Part shown: in pieces, positions 1 through 12,700 of the stretch | Position numbering within the stretch: position 1 is the first letter of the stretch | How the letters are laid out: every line of letters starts with the position of its first letter | Source: Serinus canaria | Lineage: Eukaryota > Chordata > Aves > Passeriformes > Fringillidae | Length of the DNA stretch: 64,000 bases | Direction: 5' to 3' | Assembly: GCF_022539315.1 (NCBI RefSeq) | Contig: NC_066313.1 | Coordinates: 39,159,059-39,223,058 of the forward strand | Program-made: the position numbers and the translations under genes | Notes under the pieces: model-generated | What the model was told of the DNA's origin: nothing | Databases searched by the model: none | The model's input: only the letters and a program-made list of their open reading frames with translations

Positions 1-3000
1 AAATCATGAAACAACACAGGCCTAAAGATGAGATTTTGGTACTTATGCCTGAACTTAAAGGGATGTTTCATTGCCTGAACACCAAACAGTGTAGTTTCTG
101 GACCTGAAGAAGAATTTCATGTCCAGGAAAAAACTGACTCTGTGTTCAGTGTCAGAAGAAGAGAGAAGCACCTGTTGGAGGCAATCCAAGGTGTCCACTT
201 TGCTGGATGTAACTCTACCTGACACAAAATTTTGGCTGCTTCTTCATGTTAGAATAGGCCATCAAACCAAACATTTGAAAGCGCCTTGGACAAAGAAACA
301 CTCAGGAGAAAATACACAAGACTAGATAGGCAGAAGAAGAAGAAAAATTGAGTCACATAACAGTTTTCTTTTGTCTGTTTCCAATTTTTTTTTCTTTTTC
401 ATAAATATATGTTTTTCCTAAACTTAAAAAAATTATCCCAAATCAGGTGTGCTCTGTTAATCTCATCTTCTTACCACGGTGTCAGTGAAAGAACCACTTT
501 GTCCAAATTAATAATGATTGGGAAGAAAAAAATCAGTCTGCTTTCTTCTAAATTAATAATTAAATTAGAGTTTATTAAATCATCACCTTCTTTTTAGAAT
601 GAATTTGCTTTTTAAATAGCCCTTGTCTATTTTGAGTTTGCATGGTAACTGAAAAGAAAAGTCTTATTTTATTTGAGCCATTCAGGCATTACTGTAATAA
701 AATAATAAAATACATTCAATGTTAAATTATTTTGACATATTTGCATTGGAGTAAGAAAATACAAAGGCAGTAGGCACTGATACTGTGCTACTTGGGGAAT
801 GGTACATCAGTGTAAATATGTACTCACCTGCCTTGGTAGCAGTCAGAAACAAAGGACACAACAGTTTTGATTTTCCTGCAATATAACCCTATATTTTAAA
901 AGAGAATGCCGGAGATTTTATTCAGTATACCAGCTTGTTCTTTTTATCACTCCATCACCTGCTCATTGATAAGAAAAGTAAAACCAAAAGCTGTTCTACA
1001 ATGTGAGGCTGAGGGCTTTCCCACACTGTACAGACCGTCAGTCAGTTTTTCTGTGCACAAGCAGTTCCACTATAACATGCAGCAAATTTCAAAACCACCC
1101 AGGTTTTGCTTTCAGCTGCTAGTTCCAGAGCCTAGCAAGGCTGTTGGTCAGGGCTGCAGTATGGTTACAGCTTTGTGCAGCAGGATGATGGTGATCCTTC
1201 ACTGAATCCTTAATTGGGTAGTCCAGCTATCTAGAGTATTGATTGCTGGTTACATGACTTCCAGCATTTTGTGTGTGTGTTGTAGGCTGCTGAAGTCTTA
1301 GACAAATTAAATTACTTTTTGCACAGCTGCCCTTATCCTGATCAGAAATCTGGGGTTTTGCCATTCTCTCTTTGCAACAAAAACCTATGAACTAGATCTG
1401 AATCTCTTCTGAAACATTCAACTGAATAAAATAAGACATCACAGGCATGTTCCGGCAGTCTGCAGTGGCAGTCTTTGCTACATCATCTACTGGGAATCAT
1501 AAACCAAAACAAAACATTTATCTAAAACATATAGCAATAGTGCAACTGATCTTCTAGATATGAAACCCATACACACTACTGTCTGCATGGCAATCTGTAG
1601 AGAAAACAATGAGATGTATAAATGGCTGCTCTTGACTAGTCATAAACACTTTTTTTTTTTCCTGTGATTTTTAATTGCAGATAATTTGAGCAGAAAATTG
1701 AATATTTTTTGATTTCTTGGTGCAGGTGCAAACACAGGGATGGAGTTCTTTGCTTCATGTTACTTCTAGCTAAAAAAGGTTGATTAAATCAGATACAATG
1801 AAAAATCTGAATTCTGAGTAAAATAAATTTTATTTTTCATTGAAAATTCAAATAATTTAGACACCTTCTGTTTCAGTTTTACAGGAGATGTTTGGACGAA
1901 AATGGTAAACTTGTATCTTGGTAAAAAAGATGGGAATCAGGCATAGTCTTCTGAAGTCATGAAATATAAATGCCTTCCTTGCTGCAGTCCAAAACTGATC
2001 TCCATGCTGCACTGCCTGTTTCCTACCAACCCTACAACTTTGGAGATAGTTTGACTTAAAATATTTTATAGGGGAGTCTGCAATTAGAAGTACAAAGAAA
2101 ATTGATGGCTCTAATCTTTCCTGGTCTGAGTCAAGGTAGAGGGAAAACTGATTACTTGCATTATTTAGAAATTTGATTATTCTCTATCAATCTATACAAG
2201 ATTGAAGTCTATCCTCAAAGGCATTTTTACTTCAAAATCCAGTTCCTGAGATCCTAAAACTATCACCCAAATTTGAGTGAGGACTAGAAATTCAAATCAA
2301 GGGGGGGGGGTTTACTATTTTAATTAGTTCAGAGGAAAGTAATAACACATTATGTGTATTTCCTATATGAAACACATCCTGAATTCCCAAATAATGTTAC
2401 AAAATAACAATACTTCGATGATGATATTTAAATCTTTGTGGCAGTAATATTCACTTTCCTGAGACATATTTTGACTACAAATCCAGCTGACTGCTGGTAA
2501 TCTGCACCAGTAATCTTACAGTGCTCAACTGCAATACCAGACAGCCCATTTTTGTTCACACAATTACTGTAAGTAAAGATTCTATTCTACAGAGGCAGAC
2601 ACGGGCCAATGGGAAGAAAATACATCTGTCTGTCTGTCTGTCTGTTTCAACACAGAACTGTAGCTTTAGTGGCCAGAAGTTGTTCAGGCCATCAGCCTTA
2701 CAATTTCTCTCCTTATCTGTTTCTCAGGCATTTAATTGTATTCTGGGATTAGATCACAAGCACAGGTTCCCTTTTCCTCCAATTTCAGGCCCTTAGTCAT
2801 ATCTCAGTATTACCAGGATTATTGCCTTTTAACAAAATGTTCATCCTTAAAAGGGATTTAAAGGATTTTTACTTTTTTTTTTCTTTGTCATGTAGTGCAG
2901 GTTTGTGAGATGAGCTCACTTTCCCTCACAGTGATGATGAGTGCAAAGAGACAAACAATTCTGAAGATGATTTATTTTTTTCGTGTCCATTAGGAGACTC

Positions 3001-4190
3001 TAAGATTCACTCAGTATAATTATTGCTGGCAGCTGTCTCTAGAAACTCTAGACCTATAGCCTCTCTTTTCTTTGATGGCATTTCCAACTACTGAGAATGT
3101 AAGATTAGGATGATTCATCAGAAGTTTAAAATCATTTTTGGAGGTAATTTCATAGACCTCATCAGTATGTGCTAAAGACTACAAGGCGGAGAATAAAGAC
3201 AAATTCTGCTTAAGAGAGCTCAAATGTACAAATGTACAAGTCAGAGTGAAAAATCTCAAAAAGCCTGGAATACTCCTCATTTTTATTTTATATATTGACT
3301 GTCCAGCCACAATGCCTTAGAAACCTGAAGTGAGGCTGGAGTTACCCCACAAGGGTATGTAAAGACAGAGTTCACCTGCTCAGATTTGAATTGCAGGCAG
3401 TTTTATCTGATCTGCTGAAACCTCAGGTCAGTAATAGCTACTTTTAGGGCACAACACTCCTAATACTCCTAATGATGAGAGGACTTGCCCTAATCTGAAA
3501 CAGGACAATCAAATCACCCCCCAAGATGCCAATTCTCTCCTGTGAGTTTGGAGGCTGGGCAGGTGTTGCTCAGGTATCAACTTTTCCACTGGTGCCATTG
3601 TAGTTAACTGAGAGGAATCCCACCCCAAACTAAAAGCTGACCCTTTCACACAAGGTGTGGGGAGACACAAAGGCATGGAACAGTGAGGCTGGAGCCAAAG
3701 CCTGGTGCAAAACCAAGCTTTGCTGATCTTCTGTTTAATCCTCTGGTAAACAGCCAATCTATTCATTTCTCATTTCTTGTAAGTGCTTCTTAAGATGTAG
3801 CTGGTGATGGATCGTGAATAAAACCATTGAAACAGATCCTGATCACAATTCATTTCTTATTCTTCATATTGCAAGGATTTTGACCTACAGATCTACAGAT
3901 ATATTATTTTCATTACGATTTATGTTGTTTTCAGCAAGGAAATGTTTTGGAAAAACACTCTGTAAAGACATTAAATCACTTGTCCTAAACCAACTTCTTT
4001 TTTTTTTGCTCATACACTACCCAGCAATGACCTTAACACTCATTTTTCATTTTCATCCCTACCAGATACTGTTAAAAGTATCTTTATTCTGAATTTTCTA
4101 TTGGTTTATCTCTATCTAAAGGTAACATAACACCTTAAAACTTACAGTCATACTCAGTTATTGGAGAGAAGGAGATCATGTGGCATGATT
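1..4190. other. Intergenic AT-rich DNA, no gene seen
   Basis: No exon-like peptide, RNA gene or clear transposon was recognised. Open frames are short (under 100 codons) and have no family resemblance. Simple repeats include a G10 run at 2301-2310 and a (TCTG)5 tract at 2625-2644. By expected amniote gene order this should be part of the PGR-TRPC6 interval; that is inference. Confidence 0.6.
2625..2644. repeat. (TCTG)n microsatellite
   Basis: Five uninterrupted copies of TCTG. It lies in intergenic sequence, with no coding context. Confidence 0.9.
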
Positions 4191-4199
4191 TGGAGGAAT

Positions 4200-4275
4200 C
4201 ATAACATCATAATATTATAGAATTATAGAGAAATTTGGTTTGGGAGCAGCCTTTAAAGGAGAACAGTCCTTGCCT
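4200..4275 (-). mobile_element. Probable degraded CR1 3' tail
   Basis: The plus strand reads as a worn version of the reverse-complemented CR1 tail: repeated ATAGAATTATAG-like units, then GGTTTGGGAGCAGCCTTTAA. Sequence beyond 4280 does not look like CR1. The element is old and its borders are approximate. Confidence 0.45.
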
Positions 4276-6490
4276 GGTTTTGCCACTGCCAAAGGTACAG
4301 GTCCCAGTGCACATTCCCCATCTGAGACAAAGCGAGATGGCCCAGGCATCAGCCACTGCAAACAGGCAATGGGAAATATTTTTATTTTCCTGCAGTCCTT
4401 TCTCTGCTTGCCCCAACGTGAGGAGCACTGAGGACTGCTCAGACACTTGAGCCCATGGTAAGTCAGGAGTGGGTTTATGAGAGCTTTTCCCCATATTCCA
4501 CCTATTCCTACAGGTAGGGGCTCACTGCATGGTGAGATGGGTTTTGTCCTGTGCCACTCACCCAAGGAGATGTGACTTCCTCAGGGTGCCAATGTGCATT
4601 GCCTCTTAGAGATGGAGCTCATGGGAAAGGAAAAAGTCTTCTGGGCAGAATATTCTTGCATTAACTTACTGTCACAGGTGTCACGTATAAAGTTCCATGG
4701 AGACTGGGAGGAAATGTAATGATGTTGTGGAGCATTTCACATGGGGATGAAACAGCTGGCAATGCCCAGTTCCACTGCTTGCCAGCTGCTTGCTTTTACA
4801 GGCAGCTGCTTACATTATAGGCAGCCTGAGCTGTAATTACATGCAAAGAATTACTCATTTTCCAACCCTCACGCCACTTGCTGAAGGATATTAATACAAT
4901 CCATTTCACTCTTGTCTATATTAATAATGATTCGTAAACACAAATGGGAAAATTCAATTTTGAAAGGGCAACAGTTTCTTCCCCACAGCCCATCTTTATA
5001 AGATTATTGTTCATCTTGACTGGTCGATTTCACTCTGCTGTCAGGCTCAGAGCACATAAACCCGCCAGAGCTATTGAATAATTATCTAAAAATGCACCAT
5101 CCAGATTTTCTTCTTGTGCTCTGACACCTCCACACAGGCATGATCGCTGCAGCTGAGTGAGCATCCCAGGCAGCCGGTCCAGAGGGCACCTGAGATGGGA
5201 GGGGCCCCTGCCGGGTGTCCTGCTGCCTGGCGACAGCCACGCTGACTTCCTCGGGTTGTCATGGTGACACTTGCAACGAAAAGTGCCACCTAATGAGGAC
5301 TCTGAAACCATTTGCTCCTGAGAAACAAAGTTGTGGTAATGCTGCCCTCAAGAAATGGGTCATATTATTGCTGTCATCAAGGAACTGTGCTTTTTAGAGA
5401 CAAACAAGCTGGCTGCATTTCTTGGTTAGAAGTTGTACATTTTTTTAATAAATTCAGATCCAGGAGTATCTGTGCTCTGCCACAGTCCCTCAGGGATGTC
5501 CTTGCCTGGCATGGCCACACCTGTGGTTGCTCTCATAGACCCAGCATGGGCCAGCACAGCCAGAGCGCCCTGCCTCCTTTGCCTGTTTTGTCCCCAGAAT
5601 TGTGTCTGCAGCCCTTCATGGCTGACCACTACCTTCAAAGTCAGTGTGAGCTGGGGCACTGTGTGCATTCCTGACTGGCTGAAGTTCAGGATCCAATGGA
5701 TTTTGTTTCTGTGGGGTGCAGACTTGGCTGAAGCAATTCCTGACTGGCAACCTGGTGGACCAAGGCTTCTCAAGCCACACCAGAACTGTCACTCCTGCCT
5801 GCCTTTTTCCACCTTGGCACATCACAAGTGCAGAGCTCTGTTCCTTCCTCTTCCCAAGCCTATCACGAGGCCTTTGCCTTGACCTTGGCTGAGCCTTCTC
5901 CATGTTCCCAGCCATGAGAATCTTCAAGAAGTTCTCAGGAAAGATTTTGTCTTGTAGTTCAACCCTTGGTCATCCAGTGACTGTAACACTCATCCAAATC
6001 TGATTCTAACTCTAACCTATGTAGGCTTAGAATCAAACTGCACAAGAGGAAGTTGGACTGTGAAAAGTCTCCTCCCATAAGAGCTAGTTAAAAAGGGCTT
6101 TGGCAGGAGGATTGGTGCTAAGTTCTGCTGTTGTCAAAAGTTAGGTTTACAAATGACGTTCAGCAGCAGAAGCTGCAAAGGGGCTGAAAAGGAAGGAGGG
6201 GTCTACAGCAAGGTCTCAGAAAATCTCCCTTGAGACCTCAGTCAAGAGGGCTATGACTAAGGATCAGCCAAGTCCAAGACCTAGGGTGATATTTTTATTG
6301 TCAGGTTTGTGAGTGAGAACGTGTCAGGCTCCAGGAGTGTCAGAGCGAAGGGGATGGGCAAAAAAAAATATAATTATTTTTTATAACTTATAAGTTTATA
6401 ATTAATAATAATAGGTGGAAAAAAATTCCCCTTAGAACTTTGTTAAACCAACAAATTTAGTGCAAGGGGTCTTGCACTAAAGCTCAGCCC
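4276..6490. other. Intergenic, somewhat GC-richer stretch, no gene seen
   Basis: Between about 5.1 and 5.9 kb the GC content is higher than its surroundings and overlapping open frames of up to about 150 codons occur on both strands. None resembles a known protein, and frames open in several phases at once are a base-composition effect. A homeodomain/POU-like cluster near 4.83-4.86 kb is noted under findings. Confidence 0.5.
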
Positions 6491-6502
6491 AACCAAGCTT
6501 GG

Positions 6503-6732
6503 TTTAGGGTTATATTTAGGGTTGGAGTTAGGAGAAAACCAAATGCTAGGGCTTATGTATGGGGGGCTATGAATGGATGGAGTAGGACCATAAAAAGCTT
6601 CTGGAGTGGGGCCTGGACTTCAAAAAGAAATCACTCTTGGAAATTTGGCTGAGGGTCAGTCACTGACATTTCATAGGTTAATGTTTAGGACTTAGGGTTT
6701 AGGTTAGGCATAGGATTTAGGCTAAGGTTTAG
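6503..6732 (+). repeat. Degenerate telomere-like TTAGGG patch
   Basis: TTTAGGGTT-type words recur at 6503-6510, 6515-6524 and densely at 6676-6732, where TTTAGGACTTAGGGTTTAGG and related words sit next to each other. No run of perfect TTAGGG units exists. It may be a decayed interstitial telomeric repeat or chance enrichment. Confidence 0.4.
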
Positions 6733-6759
6733 TACAGAGACAGAACCCATAACTCTTGC

Positions 6760-9700
6760 TGGTGCAGGGCTGCATCAGGCTTGCCAGAGAAAGAGGGAAG
6801 GCTACAGACAGCCTAAACACTGGCCTCTTGTTCATCTCTTGAGCACCTTGAGGTAAGGATGCTGCTGGTGCCAAGAGGCCTCTGGTCTGCACTTCTCCAT
6901 AACCCATTCTAAGCTGGTCTTGACAAAGTTCCCAGAAATTATTTATATTTGGACATGCTCCCCTGCCTTTGGCAGCCTTACCCCCACTGAAGCCTCAGGC
7001 TCTGTCTCTATAACCTTAACTCACCCTTGGCTGAGCCTAGCCCAAAGATGCCCAGCCATGGCACTGCTTAAGAAAGTCTTGGAGGATGCTTCAATGCTGT
7101 GCCAGCAGTATTTCCATTTTCTGAAGACTGTATTCAGGGTATTCATGGTATTTTCATGGTGCATGTCTCGCCATGGCGAGCACAAATGAGGTGTGTCTGA
7201 ACATGCCTGTGACCCCTGCATTCCAGTGGTGTTAAGATGTAATTTTTGGTGAGTTTTTGTCTAATGCAGTAATAAAATACATAGCCTTTCCTACATGGCA
7301 GTTGGCAGCTTCACAGACCCCCATAAAGTTAAATCAATGGATATCTCTTGTGCTAAGTTTCCTTTAAGAGATATATTTAAATGTTTAATCTTACTGGCAC
7401 CTTCACCACCTGTGTGCTTATTTTAAAGAATGTGAGCATAACTCAGCCATCCCTCTTGTATGCCTGGGCTCTCTTCAGGGTCCTGCTGCTGCTCTGAACA
7501 CCCAATCTGCATGAATCTGCAGTGGCAGACAGGGTAGTCAGTGGCTGCATCAGCTGGACCAAGTCTAGGAAAATGAGAAGCAATTGGAAGGGGAGGGAGA
7601 AGAATTCTTGGATGAAAGGAGCTTGAGATTTTGCATGGAGTAGGGAGACTCTGTGAGTGTCATGGACTCTGAACTATTTCACTGAGTCACATTTACACTC
7701 TAATTTCCTCTTACAGAAAGTACCAAGTCCAGATATAGATGTTTTTCATCTAAATTAGGTATTTCTTGACTAGTAGATAACATTTTTAATAATTCAGTTA
7801 CATTTCTTTATTTTCATTCTTTTTTGTTTGCTTTCTGATTTCTTTAAGTAAGCAGTGAAACATTTCTGTATGTCTGCATGGTTCAGTCATTTGCTTTGCC
7901 CCGAAAAAAAATGATCACTTATGGGGCAGTGTGCTCCTGTTCACACTTTTGGGGGCAATGCCTTACTTCTGCCATGTGTTTCGGGTAAAGTGCCAGTGAA
8001 ATATCTTGAAGATGAATATTCAATGTGTAAACAAGTCTGATGAGTTTAAAAAGTATATGAGCCAAGGCAGGAAAAAGAAAAATAATAATGAGGCAGAAAA
8101 GCAAAGTGGTAAATGAACTAAAAGAAATGGGTTCATTCTCTGGAAAAATGAAAAAAAAGAGAAGATGGGGAAAGAACAATTTGAAAAATCAGAGGTGGAA
8201 TACAAAGGAGAGTGACTAGGTAGTAAAGGAGTGGGTAGCAAAGGCAGTAGGCAGGTGACAGAATAATCTAACTATACAGGAGCAAGTAATGATTAAGAAA
8301 TAGAAGAGACAGGGATAGGAATGGTAATGGCATTGCCAGGAAGAAATTATTTAAGTGGGAAAAGAGGTCAGAGAGAGAAGACGGGTTGATTATTATTCTA
8401 CCAAACATATTTCCCTTGACTTGGACATTTGCATGATCATCTTTGATATATTTGCGTAAGAACTGGCCTTAGTTTAACTTATATGCACATCAGAAAACCA
8501 CAGCTCTTATGTGGAAGTCCTTAAGCTTGATATTTTTTTATATATTTGTAGTGAAGTTAGAAGAGAAATAGATGGATTCTCAAGAATCAATGCTTACAGC
8601 AATCTATTGTTTATGTAAAGGATTTTAGTGCCCAGGACTACATACTGGCATATACTAGCTACTACATAATGAATATACATTTTTTATTCCTGGAAAGAGA
8701 TTCATGAAACAAGGATATTCTTCTCAGCTATTGACTTCCTCTTCCATTTAGATTGATAAGTAAAATTTTTAAAAAAAAAACCACTTTTGATTTCAAAGGC
8801 CTTTCCTGAGAATTTAGTGTAGTTCCTGTTTAGGCCAAAGGCTGTCCTTTTTAAGTACCTGTACCCAGACTATGCAGGTTTAAGTCACTGAAATACAAAA
8901 GGCACCAATCGTTCTGAAAATATCATAATTTATGGAAGCTGCTAACTGCAGTCAGTAAATTTAGAAACATCAATTTTGTTCTTTTTCTGTTTGTGACAAT
9001 ATTGTGAGTAATCCTGTGGCTCTTCTATGTGTAAAACTAATTAAAATTGAAGCAAATGCTTGTACACTGATCTGTGTTTTATTGAGGTTACTGCATAACA
9101 AAATGATTGACACATTATGTGTACACTGTATTTTATGAATAGATTACAGACACATATTAATACTTACCATGTCTCAAACCAAATTATTTTTAGATTGAAC
9201 TTACAAATTCCTCCTTTTATAGAATTATTATTTTAATGCTGAAACTGAATTCCTGTAGTCAGAATACTTTGTATTTTGATGATCAATATTCTCTCTTATG
9301 TCATTCTATCAAGTCAAGCAGCAACTAAACCCAATACACATTTCAAGTCCAGTGGAAGATCTTAGGTTCCTGTGTGACTGTAGGAATTTTGTTGTGTGCT
9401 GTACCCACAACTCCAGCTCTGCTCATCAAATTCTGCCAACCAGAGTCTTCAAAGTGTGTCATGTTTGTCTCAAATACTTGTAGATGGTTTGACATTTTCA
9501 GGAGGCAGTGAAGTGTTTTCTGTTGGCTGTTGAGGACAATTCTATCAGGCTTTCCACTGAGAACTAGAAAGCTAAATCAAACTGTGCACAGCTCAGTGCA
9601 GCTGTAGCAAGAGTATATCAGCTGCTTTGTTCAGAACTCCCTCACACACCTCTGCTCTGCCCTGTGACCTGCAGGATTAGCACTCTCCTGACTTCACGTG

Positions 9701-12700
9701 GTATAGGAAAAGAAAAGGAAACAGGGAATATGTGTGACTTCCTGATAATTGACACTGAGGGAATTGGAAGCCTGGGAACTCTCCTAGCAGGGAGGGGGTT
9801 TGAACTAATCTCTCCTGTTCTCTGTATATGATTTATTAACAAGTACCAATGAAAGTTAAAGAACAAATGTCAGGAAGTAAATTAGTTTGACTTCAACTTA
9901 ACTTTTGGTCTGTGCTTTCAGGTTTGGATAAGTGTTTGAGTTATTGTTTCTGGACATTTCCAAATTTGGCTTTTAATATGTGAAGTTGAGGAGAACCTGA
10001 CATGGGTCATGAAACTGCAACAAAAAGTTTACTGAAAATTAGAAAGCAGCTGCAAATGTTGGCTTCAGTCCTGTGGAAACAGCAGCAGTTGTTGTTCCAG
10101 CAGCAGATGGTTGAGGGGCCTTCATTTATTTGGGGAGTGTTGGTATGTACCTGCTCAGTTCTGTCTGTAGTCAAAGGATGTCATAAGGACACACAAACAA
10201 TTGTACAGGGTCAGAGATACATCCAGCCCTGGATCCTGTCTCTGACAATGGTCTATGCTATCTCAGAAGTAAAGTAGAAAAAGCAGTTCCAGGGGAAAAA
10301 TCTTTACTTAATAGCCTTGTTCTGCCTGGTCCAGAAATTTTCTTTAAATATTTGTTGTCAATTCCCTCTACCATCTACATTAATCCAATTCTTAAAGCAG
10401 TTTTATGTGGACAAGCATATAACATTTCAGTGGAAAACAAAATTGGTCTGTACACTAACAGCTCTTCTACAGCAGTGGAGACAGCAGTGCTAAATCCACC
10501 TGTGACCCCTGGGCTTTGCAAAAGTCCATTTGGTAAAAGCCTGTGGATCTTTAGTTCTCCAGAAATGTTTTAAGTGTTCTGAGAAGCCCAGTACTCCATC
10601 CATCTTAACTATCACCCCAGCCAGCTTCCTAGGAGATGTGAAGCTCACAAACAAGGATTCATATCTTACCAAGCCCATACATCTGCTCCTGAATTGTACT
10701 CAGCTAAGGGTGAGCTGACACAATTTTGGTTGGTCTGACCCTATAAGTATTACTCTGAAAGAATGAGAATTGGAGAATCAGATGTGAAAGCTCCCATTTA
10801 GCTAAGCCTTTAAGTTATGTTGGCTTACATGAGAAATTAGTGTGGGTTTAAGTATGTTGCTGAACAACATATTTTTAAATCATTAAGTCATATTCCCCTT
10901 TCAAATTTTTCAGAGGTGACATCCATTGACCTGAATGGGAATAAGAGTATGGGTTGAGCCTCCACAGAATAGTTTTGATCACCACTCTGAAAAAGCATGT
11001 AGAATAATCTACTGTTCTTCAAAGTGACTTGTGTCTCTCATACCCAGTATCTCTCTACAGGATCCTGTTTCATAATCATAGTACTGGAAAATGTTCAGAA
11101 GCTTTTCTTGACTTTTTTTTCTTTCAAATCCCAAAAGTACTTGGTGTTATACTTTCCTGATACAGCTTTAAGATTTTTCTTTAGATAACAATTATTTGTA
11201 GCCTTGTTAAATTGGAATCCATAAGAGCATTAGCACTTGAGCCACTGAGACTCCTGAGTCTGATGCTGATGGCTGGACATAGACCCATTACCAAAACAAC
11301 AATGTGCAGCCAATAGTAAAAGATGCCCAAAATAAGATGTAAACTGCCCAAAATAAGGTGAGTGCATGGTTTCAAAACCTGTCCATTATTTTAGACACAA
11401 AGATAAGAATATCTGCAGAGCGTCTAAGTTTAAAAACAGGAGTAAATAAATGAGGGAATTATAAATAAGAGTTCATTAAAACCACATTAAAGTCATCTCA
11501 ACTCTGTTCACTCACATTGTTGTAGCTCTGCAAAAATCCCTATTCTTCTGACTGCAAAAAATGTAGGTTTGTAAGGCCGACTGATTACAGCCTTGATAAA
11601 ATTAAAATTGTTGATTGCATAATTTATATTCAGTCTTATTAGTATTATTAATTCATTAGACCCGTTGGACAAGCTATTCTCTCCAATTCTTCCTAAAATC
11701 AATAGTTATAAAAATGACAAGGCAGGCAGATTAGGATCAATGTTAAATAGCACAAGTGAACAAAGATTGCAGTTTAATTGCAGCCATGTGAAGCCAACAT
11801 TACATAACGGAGGACTCGATTGTTTCAGCTTGACATATAGTCATTATTTGTAGGATTTTCAGCACAAAAGTGTCATGTGAAGTGTTTTTAACAAAAGTCC
11901 TCCAAAAACTTGAAAAATGTTCCATTAAATTGAAGAAGAAAACCAAAAGGAAAACCTTTGGTCATATTTCAGCTCACAGTGGGTACACCACCTTATAAGA
12001 AGCGACGTTGCTTCGTGTTAGTGACAACAATTTCACGTGTAGACAGCAGCTGGAGAAAGGGAAAGGTGAGGAGCACTCAGGTGCTCAGCAGGCTGCAGGA
12101 GCTGTGTCTTTCATGCAGGACAGGCAGAACAGCAGCCCACCTTCAGGGACTGGAAGTTACAGCACAGCCAGAAGTGATGTAGACAGCTCAGCTGGCCCAC
12201 AGGTGGGATGTTGGTGCTGCTGGAGAAGCAGCCAGGCAGCTGCTGGGACTGCCTGCAACTTCTGCCTAGTGAGGTTCACCACATCAGCGGGGGAGATGCT
12301 GCCTGGAGTGCAGGGACATCCTTTCTATAACTCACAAGCCAAGCTGGTCCCATGTTCAGGCTATGAATTCTGTGCCTTGCTATCTGCTTTGTCTGAGGCA
12401 CAGGGCAAAGATCCCTCTGTGGACTGTGGCTCAGCTGCAAAATATTTTAAACTCTGGGCAAAGCGCTATGTGTTTGTAGTTAGCTTTGAACAATCACCAG
12501 GAAAACATACTGTGAATTATCACTAGCAGCTTTTCTCAGTGTGGGAGCCAAACAGAAGAAGGGGAGCTTGGCAAGTGACTGAACATGTGAGCAAAGCTGG
12601 TAATTTATCATGCTGTATCAAGAGTCAAACACAGGGTGGAACCAATGGTCAAAAGAGAAATTCCTATAAACACAGAGCTGTGTTGTCCAGGTCAGCTGTA

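Noticed and set aside
5312..5927. Several overlapping frames of 100-150 codons on both strands
   Set aside because: Open in multiple phases because of base composition; none resembles a protein family.
12008..12526. 172-codon plus-strand open frame
   Set aside because: No recognisable domain or signal, and no splice partner; overlapping frames are also open, as expected in a locally GC-richer patch.
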